64,000 bases of DNA from Escherichia sp. E1V33 (GCF_004211955.1 NZ_RHJI01000004.1:124001-188000), one strand, 5' to 3'; shown: positions 49,946 to 57,660, counted from the first letter of the stretch. Made by a program: numbers and translations. The notes: a model not told the origin generated them from the sequence alone.

Positions 49946-50992
49946 ATGGGTAAGCAAAAATCACGTAAAGCCGCCGCGCAGAAGGCCAGCAAGCCACAAC
50001 AACTTACCGCCAGCGCACCGCCAAAAACGACAGCGTTCACCTTCGGCGAGCCGGTGCCGGTACTCGATAAGCGCGATATTCTGGATTACGTCGAGTGCAT
50101 CAGTAACGGCAAATGGTACGAGCCGCCAGTCAGCTTCTCCGGGCTGGCAAAGAGCCTGCGCTCTGCCGTGCATCACAGCTCACCGATTTATGTTAAGCGC
50201 AACGTACTCGCAAGCACCTACATTCCGCACCCGTTGCTATCCCGTCAGGATTTCAGCCGCTTTGCACTCGACTATCTGGTCTTCGGCAATGCCTTTCTTG
50301 AGCAGCGCAACAGCGTCACCGGCCAGTTAATCAAGCTACTGGCCTCACCGGCCAAATACACCCGGCGCGGGGTCGACGACTCGATTTTCTGGTTTGTGGA
50401 AAACTTCACGCGGCCGCATGAGTTCGCGCCTGATACCGTGTTTCACCTGCTTGAGCCCGACATTAATCAGGAAATTTACGGCCTGCCTGAATATCTCAGC
50501 GCGCTTAATTCCGCCTGGCTGAATGAAGCCGCGACGCTGTTCCGCCGCAAGTATTACCAGAACGGCGCGCATGCGGGTTACATCATGTATGTGACCGACC
50601 CGGCGCAGAGCGCGACCGACGTCGAATCGCTGCGCGAGGCGATGCGCAACTCGAAAGGGCTCGGCAACTTTAAGAACTTGTTTTTCTACGCACCCGGCGG
50701 AAAACCGGACGGCATCAAAATCGTGCCGCTGAGCGAGGTCGCCACAAAGGATGACTTTTTCAACATTAAAAAAGCCAGCGCTGCCGACCTGATGGACGCG
50801 CACCGCGTGCCGTTCCAGCTCATGGGCGGCAAGCCCGAGAATATCGGTTCACTCGGTGACGTTGAGAAGGTGGCAAAGGTATTTGTGCGTAACGAACTGT
50901 CACCCCTGCAGGACAGGTTCAGGGAGGTAAACGACTGGCTCGGCATGGAGGTCATCAGGTTCAAAGAGTATACCCTCGACAACCCGGAATAA
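49946..50992 (+). CDS. Q: Portal protein gpQ
   Basis: 348 residues (P2 344). Portal vertex protein (FGEPVPVLDKRDILDYVECISNGKWYEPPVSFSGLAK; HRVPFQLMGGKPENIGSLGDVEK). Begins 1 bp after P. Confidence 0.96.
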   Translation: MGKQKSRKAAAQKASKPQQLTASAPPKTTAFTFGEPVPVLDKRDILDYVECISNGKWYEPPVSFSGLAKSLRSAVHHSSPIYVKRNVLASTYIPHPLLSRQDFSRFALDYLVFGNAFLEQRNSVTGQLIKLLASPAKYTRRGVDDSIFWFVENFTRPHEFAPDTVFHLLEPDINQEIYGLPEYLSALNSAWLNEAATLFRRKYYQNGAHAGYIMYVTDPAQSATDVESLREAMRNSKGLGNFKNLFFYAPGGKPDGIKIVPLSEVATKDDFFNIKKASAADLMDAHRVPFQLMGGKPENIGSLGDVEKVAKVFVRNELSPLQDRFREVNDWLGMEVIRFKEYTLDNPE

Positions 50993-51069
50993 CTTAGGCC
51001 GCCACAATCTCTGCGCTCATTATTGAAGATGCAATCTGCGAAAGCTATAGTGCATCGAATATCAAAACA

Positions 51070-52074
51070 ATGGGCGCGGAGATTAATCTTTTGGAAACTG
51101 ATTTTAAAATAACCCTCGAAGGTTTCGCTACTGAGCAAGAAGCAAATAATATCGGTAATTTCACACTAGAAGCTATCCGAACTTTAACAAAAAATCTCAA
51201 TCTTGATATCTCAAAATTAAAATGCGTGATTGTTTCCTATAACTTCAGTGAAGCTCTTCAAAAGGTAACATCCTCTTACCAACACAAATCCCCTAGTTCA
51301 TTTACCAATAGCAAGCAGGGCGCAGCCGTCGGGCAGTTAGTAACAAAAATTGGCAATGATGGGCTATGTGAAGAATATACCCTTGTGCTATCGATTGATT
51401 TTTTTGTTGAGCTTTTCAATGATGGTAGCTTCTTAAAACTGAAAGAAGAAGGATACCTCGCAGTCTTCCATCGCATTCACCATGAATTAGTGCACGTACA
51501 TGAAAAAAACTTACTAACATGCTTAGCCCAAAACTTTACAGTCAACGAGTATGGTAGCGCGCTTCTTATCTCAGCCACGCGTGCATGGTCTGAATATCTC
51601 GCTAATTACATGTCTTCGGGGTCTGCCCCTCAAGAAACTATCGATTTATTTTTAGAGAATCTTGACACTGTTGTAAATGAAGTATCTGACGAGATTGAAA
51701 AACTCATCTGGGGTTATAAGTACGGTAATATTTCTCTGAATGACATGTATCTCGAAGTAAAAAAACGTATCAGGCTAATCATCAACTCTTATGCTTATGC
51801 GATGGGTTATGTCCATTCTCTAAACATCAATATTAAAGAATACGATCCAAAGCTATCCCTTACACTATCCAACTCAAAGATAAGATATCAATTATCAGAA
51901 TTAGGCATTGCTTTTCAGAATCTTTATGGGAAGTTTAATGACCAGCACATTACAGGTTTTAATGATTTTCGGGAGATAACAATAATCATTGATGAAATAT
52001 TCAAGCAGTTTGGGCTTGTTTTAGAGTGTCCCGATTGGTCTGGCGACGGTGAACTCTACATACATGTAAATTAG
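51070..52074 (+). CDS. Putative zinc metallopeptidase (HELVH), accessory gene
   Basis: 334 residues. HHELVHVHE provides H138, E139 and H142 of an HExxH zinc site; AWSEYLANY offers E175 as a possible third ligand, as in gluzincins. No signal peptide or membrane helix is visible, so it is probably cytoplasmic. The DNA is clearly A/T-richer than the flanking head genes, and the gene lies between Q and cos, where I recall no P2 core gene. No good ribosome site precedes the ATG; a TTG at 51090 after GGAG is an alternative. I do not recognise the exact family. Toxin or defence are possibilities, not conclusions. Confidence 0.78.
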   Translation: MGAEINLLETDFKITLEGFATEQEANNIGNFTLEAIRTLTKNLNLDISKLKCVIVSYNFSEALQKVTSSYQHKSPSSFTNSKQGAAVGQLVTKIGNDGLCEEYTLVLSIDFFVELFNDGSFLKLKEEGYLAVFHRIHHELVHVHEKNLLTCLAQNFTVNEYGSALLISATRAWSEYLANYMSSGSAPQETIDLFLENLDTVVNEVSDEIEKLIWGYKYGNISLNDMYLEVKKRIRLIINSYAYAMGYVHSLNINIKEYDPKLSLTLSNSKIRYQLSELGIAFQNLYGKFNDQHITGFNDFREITIIIDEIFKQFGLVLECPDWSGDGELYIHVN

Positions 52075-52124
52075 TTTAATCATAGTAGAAACATAATTAG
52101 CAGTTTGAATCCTGCCACTCCTGT

Positions 52125-52149
52125 AAAGCCGCTGCTCCTGGTGGCTTTT
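52125..52149 (+). terminator. Possible terminator after Q/peptidase
   Basis: AAAGCC (52125-52130) and GGCTTT (52143-52148) form a short stem with a 12-nt loop, then TTCC. Weak, but well placed to end the P-Q transcript. The sequence between the peptidase stop and cos shows no gene. Confidence 0.4.
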
Positions 52150-52292
52150 CCATGCACACCACCATCACGCATCAGATGCGTCTCACGCGCACGAACACAC
52201 CCAACCACCAACGAACCAGCAGCGACACGACAGCGCCATCACGACGCGCTCAGAGGATAATTTTTATTATTACGCACCACTGCTGGCGCGCA

Positions 52293-52311
52293 ATGCTTTC
52301 CCCGCCACGCC
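52293..52311. other. cos site (19-nt cohesive end)
   Basis: The minus strand reads GGCGTGGCGGGGAAAGCAT, which equals the 19-nt cohesive end I remember for phage 186 and differs from that of P2 at two positions. It lies between the P-Q side and the early region, where cos must be in a P2-like prophage. Confidence 0.88.
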
Positions 52312-52470
52312 TGCCCGCTTTATAGGGCGGTTTTAATGCAGTTGCATGATCACTCTGGATCCGCGCCAGCTCAGGCGGCGCACGGCCAGAACGGGCCCCC
52401 CCGGCGCATGCAAAACCATGCACCTGTTGCATGCACGGCTAAAAAACAGGGAAATCGCGTAAAAATGGCA

Positions 52471-52501
52471 TAAAAAAAACCGGCATTCGCGGTGCCGGTT
52501 T
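52471..52501 (-). terminator. Terminator of the leftward early/SOS transcript
   Basis: Minus-strand ACCGGCA-N7-TGCCGGT followed by eight T. It lies 20 bp after the 33-residue membrane-protein gene and before cos. Confidence 0.88.
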
Positions 52502-52520
52502 CGGTCTGATTTTGTCGCGA

Positions 52521-52622
52521 TTACTGGCCGCGCAATGCGCTGATAACACTATTGAGGCACATGCTGGCAACAATCAGCAGAAAAATTGTCGTCCACGGAT
52601 TTTCATAAACGAGAGATAACAT
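52521..52622 (-). CDS. 33-residue single-helix membrane protein
   Basis: MLSLVYENPWTTIFLLIVAS then MCLNSVISALRGQ: one membrane helix (about 10-27). AAGGA stands 11 nt before the ATG. It is short, but its composition and site before the terminator match small ORFs that I recall near cos in 186-like phages. Unknown function; the hydrophobic form could suit a small holin-like or toxin-like peptide, without proof. Confidence 0.6.
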   Translation of the reverse strand: MLSLVYENPWTTIFLLIVASMCLNSVISALRGQ

Positions 52623-52638
52623 ATTGATATAGATCCTT

Positions 52639-52830
52639 TTATTTGTGCATTCTGATGTGGTTTAACAGGTGTTTGATAATGGTCGTAAGCTCATCTTTAC
52701 TGGCGTGCTCTACCATTTTTGCGGTGTAGCTTTCCACCTCGCGAGAGCTCAGGTCGTTATTTAAAGCCATTACAGTCAGCTTTTTTGCCCAATCGGCAAA
52801 TGGGTCTATCGATGAAAGGGAATTATGCAT
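52639..52830 (-). CDS. Small 63-residue protein, unknown
   Basis: MHNSLSSIDPFADWAKKLTV..., acidic/helical, ending KHLLNHIRMHK. GAGG occurs 10 nt before the ATG. An alternative start 28 codons upstream would run deep into the divergent gene at 52829 and is less likely. Its ATG overlaps that of the divergent gene by two bases (palindrome ATGCAT). No recognised family. Confidence 0.62.
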   Translation of the reverse strand: MHNSLSSIDPFADWAKKLTVMALNNDLSSREVESYTAKMVEHASKDELTTIIKHLLNHIRMHK

Positions 52831-53260
52831 GTCCAAAAACCTCGAATTATTTAACCAGCAGACGGCGGAAATCTTTGCGGTGTTATGGGATAACTTCCCG
52901 GTGCCACAGGTCATTACCTACGAAAAATTTAACGCCGCGCTACCTGATGACTACTTTGACCAACTTAACTCACCGGAAATGAAAGCACTGAATCAGTTGC
53001 GCAGTGTGGTTGAGGGTACATTCACTTTTCTCAGTGAAAACGGCTACATCCAGTACGGAACAGACCACCAGACCTATTTTTATGATGTGCGCCTGACCGA
53101 GAAAGCACTCGCCGTGCTTAACAAAAAGCCCGAGGCGCTCGGCGGTAATGAAACAATGGGCGATAAGATTATCAGTGCAGTGAAAGACGGGACGCCGGGA
53201 GTGATTGCCGGTGCGGTGACAAACCTGCTTACCCTCGGTGTCAATCTGGTAACCAGCTAA
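52829..53260 (+). CDS. Divergent 143-residue protein with hydrophobic C-terminus, unknown
   Basis: MSKNLELFNQQTAEIFAVLWDNFPVPQVITYEKFN..., a soluble N-terminal part that may be a winged helix (FLSENGYIQYGT, VRLTEKALAVL), then a C-terminal glycine/hydrophobic stretch (GVIAGAVTNLLTLGVNLV) that may insert into or bind membranes. AAGGG precedes the ATG. Opposite in direction to all surrounding genes, in the part of P2-like phages where lysogen cargo such as old or tin lies. I do not recognise the family; hairpin element A starts 2 bp after its stop. Confidence 0.7.
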   Translation: MSKNLELFNQQTAEIFAVLWDNFPVPQVITYEKFNAALPDDYFDQLNSPEMKALNQLRSVVEGTFTFLSENGYIQYGTDHQTYFYDVRLTEKALAVLNKKPEALGGNETMGDKIISAVKDGTPGVIAGAVTNLLTLGVNLVTS

Positions 53261-53261
53261 C

Positions 53262-53323
53262 GCCTCGCGGGGCTCGTTGTTCAACCCCGTCAGCACTGAA
53301 AGCGAGTTTCAGCGCTGACGACG
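53262..53323. ncRNA. Structured element A (covarying hairpin)
   Basis: GCCTCGCGGGGCTCGTT, TCAACCCCGTC, then a 13-pair hairpin (one mismatch) with loop GCGAG. It aligns throughout with element B at 53667-53727 and shows three compensatory stem changes. Strand is unknown: it follows the gene at 52829 on plus, and overlaps the downstream side of the gene at 53328 on minus. Confidence 0.5.
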
Positions 53324-53327
53324 TTTG

Positions 53328-53537
53328 CTATCGTCGACGTGGTGGAGGTGCGTATTTTGTCGGTCTGCTGATGCTATCCAGCTTGCCGCAATTATCCCTG
53401 ACTATTTCGGCACACCCGACCAGCTCGGTGGGTGTCAAATTCTCATTGACCATTATCTGCTGCAGGCGATGAACGATAGCCATTAACTTAATATTTCTGG
53501 TCTGGTGCTGCGGTATTTCACTTGGTAGTCGATGCAT
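53328..53537 (-). CDS. 69-residue protein, unknown
   Basis: MHRLPSEIPQHQTRNIKLMAIVHRLQQIMVNENLTPTELVGCAEIV..., helical with a C-terminal PTKYAPPPRRR tail. GAGGGTGATAAT gives a good ribosome site. It lies downstream of the DinI-like gene, flanked by hairpin elements A and B. No recognised family; probably part of the SOS operon by orientation. Confidence 0.65.
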   Translation of the reverse strand: MHRLPSEIPQHQTRNIKLMAIVHRLQQIMVNENLTPTELVGCAEIVRDNCGKLDSISRPTKYAPPPRRR

Positions 53538-53666
53538 ATTATCACCCTCAATGAATTTTAATCAGTGCCGTCAAAACGCCACTATAAAACCCTCTCAGGT
53601 CATGCCTCATTCATCACTGGCGTGTCATCAATAGCACATTGAGAAATTTTGAAAGGCAGGACTAAA

Positions 53667-53727
53667 GCCTCGTGGGCTCGTTACTCAACTCCGTCGACGC
53701 AAAAAGCTAGTTTTTGCGCCAACACGG
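53667..53727. ncRNA. Structured element B (covarying hairpin)
   Basis: GCCTCGTGGGCTCGTT, TCAACTCCGTC, then a hairpin with CGCAAAAA/TTTTTGCG paired perfectly and loop GCTAG. Paralogous to element A but with an altered stem. It begins 10 bp from the end of the DinI-like gene. Confidence 0.5.
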
Positions 53728-53736
53728 TTATCATGT

Positions 53737-53967
53737 TTAACGCCAGCTATCGTCTTCCCAAATCTCTTGTAATATGCCGCTTAATGTTTCTTTGTCTGCT
53801 TCTTTATCGAATCCGATAACCTCTACACCAGTCATTGACCCTTTCTTGACGTTAACTTTTATTGCAGGAAAAACGCATTGTACTCGATGTGTTATTTCAT
53901 TCTGAAAAGCATCAATGATCTGTTGCCCTAATTTTTGTTCTTTATCCAACGTGATATTGATTCTCAT
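53737..53967 (-). CDS. DinI-like protein, candidate Tum-type antirepressor
   Basis: 76 residues of the DinI family (MRINITLDKEQKLGQQIIDAFQNEITHRVQCVFP, VKKGSMTGVEVIGFDKEADKETLSGILQEIWED). DinI modulates RecA; phage 186 Tum, an SOS-induced antirepressor of CI, contains a related domain. It is second in a LexA-boxed leftward operon, so a role in prophage induction is likely. Shorter than Tum (146 residues by memory). Confidence 0.82.
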   Translation of the reverse strand: MRINITLDKEQKLGQQIIDAFQNEITHRVQCVFPAIKVNVKKGSMTGVEVIGFDKEADKETLSGILQEIWEDDSWR

Positions 53968-53970
53968 AAT

Positions 53971-54153
53971 CTAATCAGCCTTATAAAAATTATCATCTTC
54001 GGTTTCGTTATTCTCGCTGTTTGCTAGGTCTGCAATGAGAGTGAGCGCGAGCTTTAAGTCTGATGGCTTGCAGTTTGCAATCAGAGATACCTCGGCAATA
54101 AATTGCACACAAGCCCACTTTTGCTGCGTTCGGCTGAAATGTTCGTCAACCAT
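53971..54153 (-). CDS. 60-residue first protein of the SOS operon, unknown
   Basis: MVDEHFSRTQQKWACVQFIAEVSLIANCKPSDLKLALTLIADL..., an acidic helical protein. Strong ribosome site AGGAGGGATTCC. It starts 19 bp after the LexA box and 3 bp before the DinI-like gene, so it belongs to the p95-like SOS operon of 186-type phages. Confidence 0.72.
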   Translation of the reverse strand: MVDEHFSRTQQKWACVQFIAEVSLIANCKPSDLKLALTLIADLANSENNETEDDNFYKAD

Positions 54154-54172
54154 GGAATCCCTCCTACAGGGT

Positions 54173-54192
54173 TACTGTATGTTTATACAGTA
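54173..54192 (-). promoter_or_regulatory. LexA box of the prophage SOS operon
   Basis: TACTGTATGTTTATACAGTA: complete CTG-N10-CAG with TA ends. It overlaps a probable -10 (TATAAA on the minus strand) and sits 19 bp before the first gene. Equivalent to the LexA-controlled p95 promoter of phage 186. Confidence 0.93.
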
Positions 54193-54266
54193 GCACGTAT
54201 TGGTAAAAGATGGGAAGAAAAAAAACGAATAGGGCGATTGTCGTATGTACATGATATGGATATAAA

Positions 54267-56540
54267 TTACTCTGATATTGGTTTTGATGCTTCAGCTATC
54301 GCAGCAACACGATTAAGGATTTTCCTGGCTTTAGCCTCATGCGATGGTGCTGTGGAAAATATTTCTCCTTTGGCCGTTCCGCGTAGCCATTTACCATCAA
54401 AACAACTTTTACCACCGGCCATCAGGTGCAGAGCTTCGCCCCGGCTGATATTAATGCCGGTTGTCAAATGTATCTCTTCGATAGTTTTCGCTATAGCTGC
54501 GTTTTGCTCATCCGTTCCGTGGACGAATTTTCGCCGTGCTGCTGGCTTTTGCTTCCTGAGTCGGTTGGTCAACTCTCGTCTTTCACGCCGACTCAGTGGT
54601 TTTGTTAAATCCAGTATCGGTGGATCGCTTTCGCTTCCCGTACAGTTATTGACAGAACTCCGAGGGACGGCTTTGCCGTCCTGAAGGTCAACGGCCAAAT
54701 CAACAGCACGCTTCGGAACAATCTTCCACTGAGTGAGCCGGGTTAAAATCGGGCTTCCTGCACCTATGGAGGAATCGTAGACCCCTTTAATACATACCAT
54801 TTCCTCACCGTACTGATTAAGCTCGGTACGCGGTTCATACAGTGTGCGCACCTGTAAATCATCGCGACGGACAAACGGCCCACCCTGAGCATTAACATAA
54901 CCAGCCCAGTCACCAGCGTCGGCGGCATCATGGACGGCGGCAAACTCAACGCTCAGCCCGTGCGCGGTTTCGGTATCAGCGAGGCGACGCAACTCACGGT
55001 AAACCGTCACCGGCGCACCACCAATAAACTGAAACTGACGGATGTGCCAGCGCGCAGCCCATGCTGAAACGGCGGGGGCTGTCTCTTTCAGCAGCTCACC
55101 GCTTTCATCATCGGTTTCACCATCGAGAGCATAACCGTCGATATTTTTTGAGATGTATTTAGCAACATAGCCGGTTGCGCTGCCTTTCTCCGGGTCAATG
55201 GACTCGGCGTGGAAACGTGCTTTTTTGGATTTATCGCTTTTCAGTTCGTGGCGGTCTTCTTTCCATGCGTATTTACGGACGATGGAGCGAACATATTCAA
55301 CATCTTCCGGCAGCATGAACATCAGCATGTGCCAGTGTGGAGTGCCGTCGTGATGGGGCTCGGCGACACGAATACCGAAAATACGGACATCTTCCCGATG
55401 TAGTTTGGCACGGATACGCGCCCAGATACCGGTTAGATAGTTTTGCGTGTCAGCCGGGCTGGCACCGCTCCATTTGCTGTTACGGTAACCGGCTTTAGTC
55501 GTGGCGTGATATTTTGACGGCGCGGTTAGAGTGTAAAACTCACCGACATAACCGAGCTCATTACAGATGTTTTCAAACCCACGAATGCGGGTCATGAGCT
55601 CACAGCGGCGAATCGCAGGGTTAGCAACTGAGCCATCATATTTTTCAATTAGGCTGATACGGTTGCCGTCTTCGTCTTCGAGATCCAGACCTTTGAGAAA
55701 TTCACGAGTTCGGCGCTTTTGTTCACGCCAGTCAGTCACGCAGTTTTTACTCGCATAGGTGTTTTTTTTCTTGCTGACGTTGCCGACTGCAATTTGCAGG
55801 TGTTCGCGCCATGTAGCTGCAACCCGGCGCAAACGACCACGCCACCACCCATCGTTAAACATCTTGGCGATAGCCGGTGCGATTTCATCCGCGCCGACAT
55901 ATTTTTTTGCAACCCGATCCCAATGGGGTGGGATAACGTTGAACTGGAGGGAAATAAAGCCAGCACGATTATACCAGGTGTACAGCGTTTTAAGCTCGCC
56001 GAATCCGTGGTCATTAATGCTGGCAAGTTCACCACGAATGAAATTAGCAATATCGGCGGCCAACAGGTCAACATCAGCGCGCGACATATCCGGGAGGCGG
56101 TTATATCGGGCGACCATATGAACCATGCGTGACGCCAGATATTGCATAAGCTGGGTATCAAAATGACTTCCAAAAACAGAGGTTGAAACCTTGCTGTTGA
56201 TACCCGCGCATTCGTATTTTTTTGCGACCAACTCAAGACGCGGCAATGCCTTTTTGCAGAAGCTGATCAAAAAGGCATTGGCTCGTTGAATGCCCTGATT
56301 TTGCTCCAGCACTGCCGCAGTGCGATAAACATCTAACCGCACGCAGTCGGGCTGGAGAGAAAGCACCTTTTTCGCATGCAGCAAAGCCGCGAACATACGG
56401 TCGCGGCGATGCTGTTGCTCGTAAGTAAGGTATGGGCTGGCTATAGCCGACCGTGGAGCATTCCACGGATAAGCAAAAGTAATATCTAATGCCCCTCCGT
56501 CATGTATCATCTGTCGACTTTCTTTTTGATTCCATAACAT
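54267..56540 (-). CDS. A: Rolling-circle replication initiator gpA
   Basis: P2 A-family HUH endonuclease, about 757 residues from the ATG at 56540, which has GGGAGG 11 nt upstream (TTG at 56561 and ATG at 56510 are alternatives). Metal site PHWHMLMF (about residue 402-404 of this start) and the paired tyrosines YVAKY (about 458 and 462) correspond to P2 Y450/Y454. It nicks the origin within its own gene in P2 and acts in cis. Confidence 0.94.
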   Translation of the reverse strand: MLWNQKESRQMIHDGGALDITFAYPWNAPRSAIASPYLTYEQQHRRDRMFAALLHAKKVLSLQPDCVRLDVYRTAAVLEQNQGIQRANAFLISFCKKALPRLELVAKKYECAGINSKVSTSVFGSHFDTQLMQYLASRMVHMVARYNRLPDMSRADVDLLAADIANFIRGELASINDHGFGELKTLYTWYNRAGFISLQFNVIPPHWDRVAKKYVGADEIAPAIAKMFNDGWWRGRLRRVAATWREHLQIAVGNVSKKKNTYASKNCVTDWREQKRRTREFLKGLDLEDEDGNRISLIEKYDGSVANPAIRRCELMTRIRGFENICNELGYVGEFYTLTAPSKYHATTKAGYRNSKWSGASPADTQNYLTGIWARIRAKLHREDVRIFGIRVAEPHHDGTPHWHMLMFMLPEDVEYVRSIVRKYAWKEDRHELKSDKSKKARFHAESIDPEKGSATGYVAKYISKNIDGYALDGETDDESGELLKETAPAVSAWAARWHIRQFQFIGGAPVTVYRELRRLADTETAHGLSVEFAAVHDAADAGDWAGYVNAQGGPFVRRDDLQVRTLYEPRTELNQYGEEMVCIKGVYDSSIGAGSPILTRLTQWKIVPKRAVDLAVDLQDGKAVPRSSVNNCTGSESDPPILDLTKPLSRRERRELTNRLRKQKPAARRKFVHGTDEQNAAIAKTIEEIHLTTGINISRGEALHLMAGGKSCFDGKWLRGTAKGEIFSTAPSHEAKARKILNRVAAIAEASKPISE

Positions 56541-56586
56541 TGGTCGTGTAGCCTCCCACAAAGTTGAGTGTTAAAAAGGTGCTGTG

Positions 56587-56889
56587 ATGCAACATAAATT
56601 ATTCAAGATGAAAGACAGTTTGAATCTGCCGCCATATGATTCGGCCCTGTCTGCGTGGCTTGAGAATCAGCAGGAATCCATTCCTGGAGTTCCATATAAA
56701 ATCCTTGTCTGCAATGAGAATGTTTTTTACAGGGCTCTCACCTGTGATGGATTGGGAGAGTACGCCGCAGCGTGTGAATTTCTCCACTCTCTGGGTCTAG
56801 TAGATGCCTCGGATTACGGAATGGGTCTGAAAGATTACGACTCAGTATTTTTAAGTCAGGAGTATATTGACCGAGCATTTTCTCAATAG
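56587..56889 (+). CDS. Accessory 100-residue protein, opposite strand, unknown
   Basis: MQHKLFKMKDSLNLPPYDSALSAWLENQQESIPGVPYK..., acidic, no signal peptide. AAAAAGGTG precedes the ATG. It faces the early genes and its last 152 bp overlap the 3' part of the gene at 56738. Protein-like composition throughout and a clean ribosome site support a real gene, probably a lysogen-expressed insertion. No family recognised. Confidence 0.68.
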   Translation: MQHKLFKMKDSLNLPPYDSALSAWLENQQESIPGVPYKILVCNENVFYRALTCDGLGEYAAACEFLHSLGLVDASDYGMGLKDYDSVFLSQEYIDRAFSQ

Positions 56890-57142
56890 CATTGGCGAAT
56901 AATACGCCTATTTTTTCTATTTCTACGACCATCTCTTTAAGTGAAGTTATGGTCGAATTCTGAATATGACGGTGAATTAATCCTGAAATAAGTTGTTCAA
57001 TTTTTGGGTAATATCCGATGGCATCAAGCCATTCCTCGCCAGATTTTTTCCCGGATTGAGCGACTTTCTTTTCATTAAGGATAAATTGATACTGGTCGCT
57101 AGTAATAATCCATTTGTCACCTATTTCGATTCGAAAACTCAT
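56738..57142 (-). CDS. Early protein of DUF5405-like family
   Basis: 134 residues; the first 84 (MSFRIEIGDKWIITSDQYQFILNEKKVAQSGKKSGEEWLDAIGYYPK) match a small P2-like early protein family that I recall near 80-100 residues. The last 50 residues overlap the opposite gene at 56587 and may be an acquired extension rather than native sequence. AGGGG precedes the ATG. Function unknown; lies between A and the zinc-finger gene. Confidence 0.78.
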   Translation of the reverse strand: MSFRIEIGDKWIITSDQYQFILNEKKVAQSGKKSGEEWLDAIGYYPKIEQLISGLIHRHIQNSTITSLKEMVVEIEKIGVLFANAIEKMLGQYTPDLKILSRNLSDPFRNPRHLLDPESGEIHTLRRTLPIHHR

Positions 57143-57364
57143 TTACACGCCCCTGTAGTGTTTTGATTTGAGCTCGGCGATTTGCTGACAAGTCACGCAA
57201 AATGCCACCCCCTGAATTGCCGCACGGCGGGCTTCCTGGATTGGTGCGTCACATTCTTCGCATAGGAAAGGAGAGGTCGCTGCAATACGGCAGCGCGCGT
57301 TGCTGATGTGGCGTTCGCGGTCTTCCTGCTCGCGCAGTTGTGCTAAATCCATTGCGTCGGCCAT
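57143..57364 (-). CDS. TraR/DksA-type zinc-finger protein
   Basis: 73 residues with the four-Cys finger CEECDAPI...CVTCQQI (C-x2-C-x17-C-x2-C), the DksA/TraR C-terminal family common in P2-like phages. Such proteins can bind the RNA polymerase secondary channel and alter host promoters without ppGpp. It overlaps the preceding gene stop by one base. Confidence 0.9.
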   Translation of the reverse strand: MADAMDLAQLREQEDRERHISNARCRIAATSPFLCEECDAPIQEARRAAIQGVAFCVTCQQIAELKSKHYRGV

Positions 57365-57591
57365 TAGTGCAGCTCCTGTGATTCGTTTTCGTAGCGGTTG
57401 GCTTCACGTCGCAGCAATTCAGCGGCTTCGGTGCCGTTCATGCCCTCTTTAGTGATATGGATAGCCAGCGCCTCAAGACGGATTGAAACGGCGAGTGCGC
57501 GGTCTTTGCGTTCTTCTTTTTTGGCATCTGTCAGCAGCACGGCCAGCGTGTCACTATCAGTATTAAAACTACGGAGTTCGGTATTACGCAT
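57364..57591 (-). CDS. DUF2732-like early protein
   Basis: 75 residues, helical, charged (LAVLLTDAKKEERKDRALAVSIRLEALAIHITKEGMNGTEAAELLR). A conserved small early gene of P2/186 phages, unknown function. Upstream AGGAG. Confidence 0.82.
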   Translation of the reverse strand: MRNTELRSFNTDSDTLAVLLTDAKKEERKDRALAVSIRLEALAIHITKEGMNGTEAAELLRREANRYENESQELH

Positions 57592-57660
57592 AACTAACTC
57601 TCCTGATTTCGGGCAATAAAATGCCCGACGGGTTTACGCCAGATAATTAATTGTGATTAA

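Noticed and set aside
52101-52124. tRNA-like 3' fragment (TTGAATCCTGCCACTCCTGT) near cos
   Set aside because: No acceptor-stem partner or cloverleaf upstream; resemblance is limited to a short stretch.
53262-53727. Retron (msr-msd) for the hairpin pair
   Set aside because: No reverse transcriptase gene is present anywhere in the prophage.
54103-54684. 193-codon plus frame over the end of gene A
   Set aside because: Overlaps gpA coding antisense and the LexA promoter; no ribosome site.
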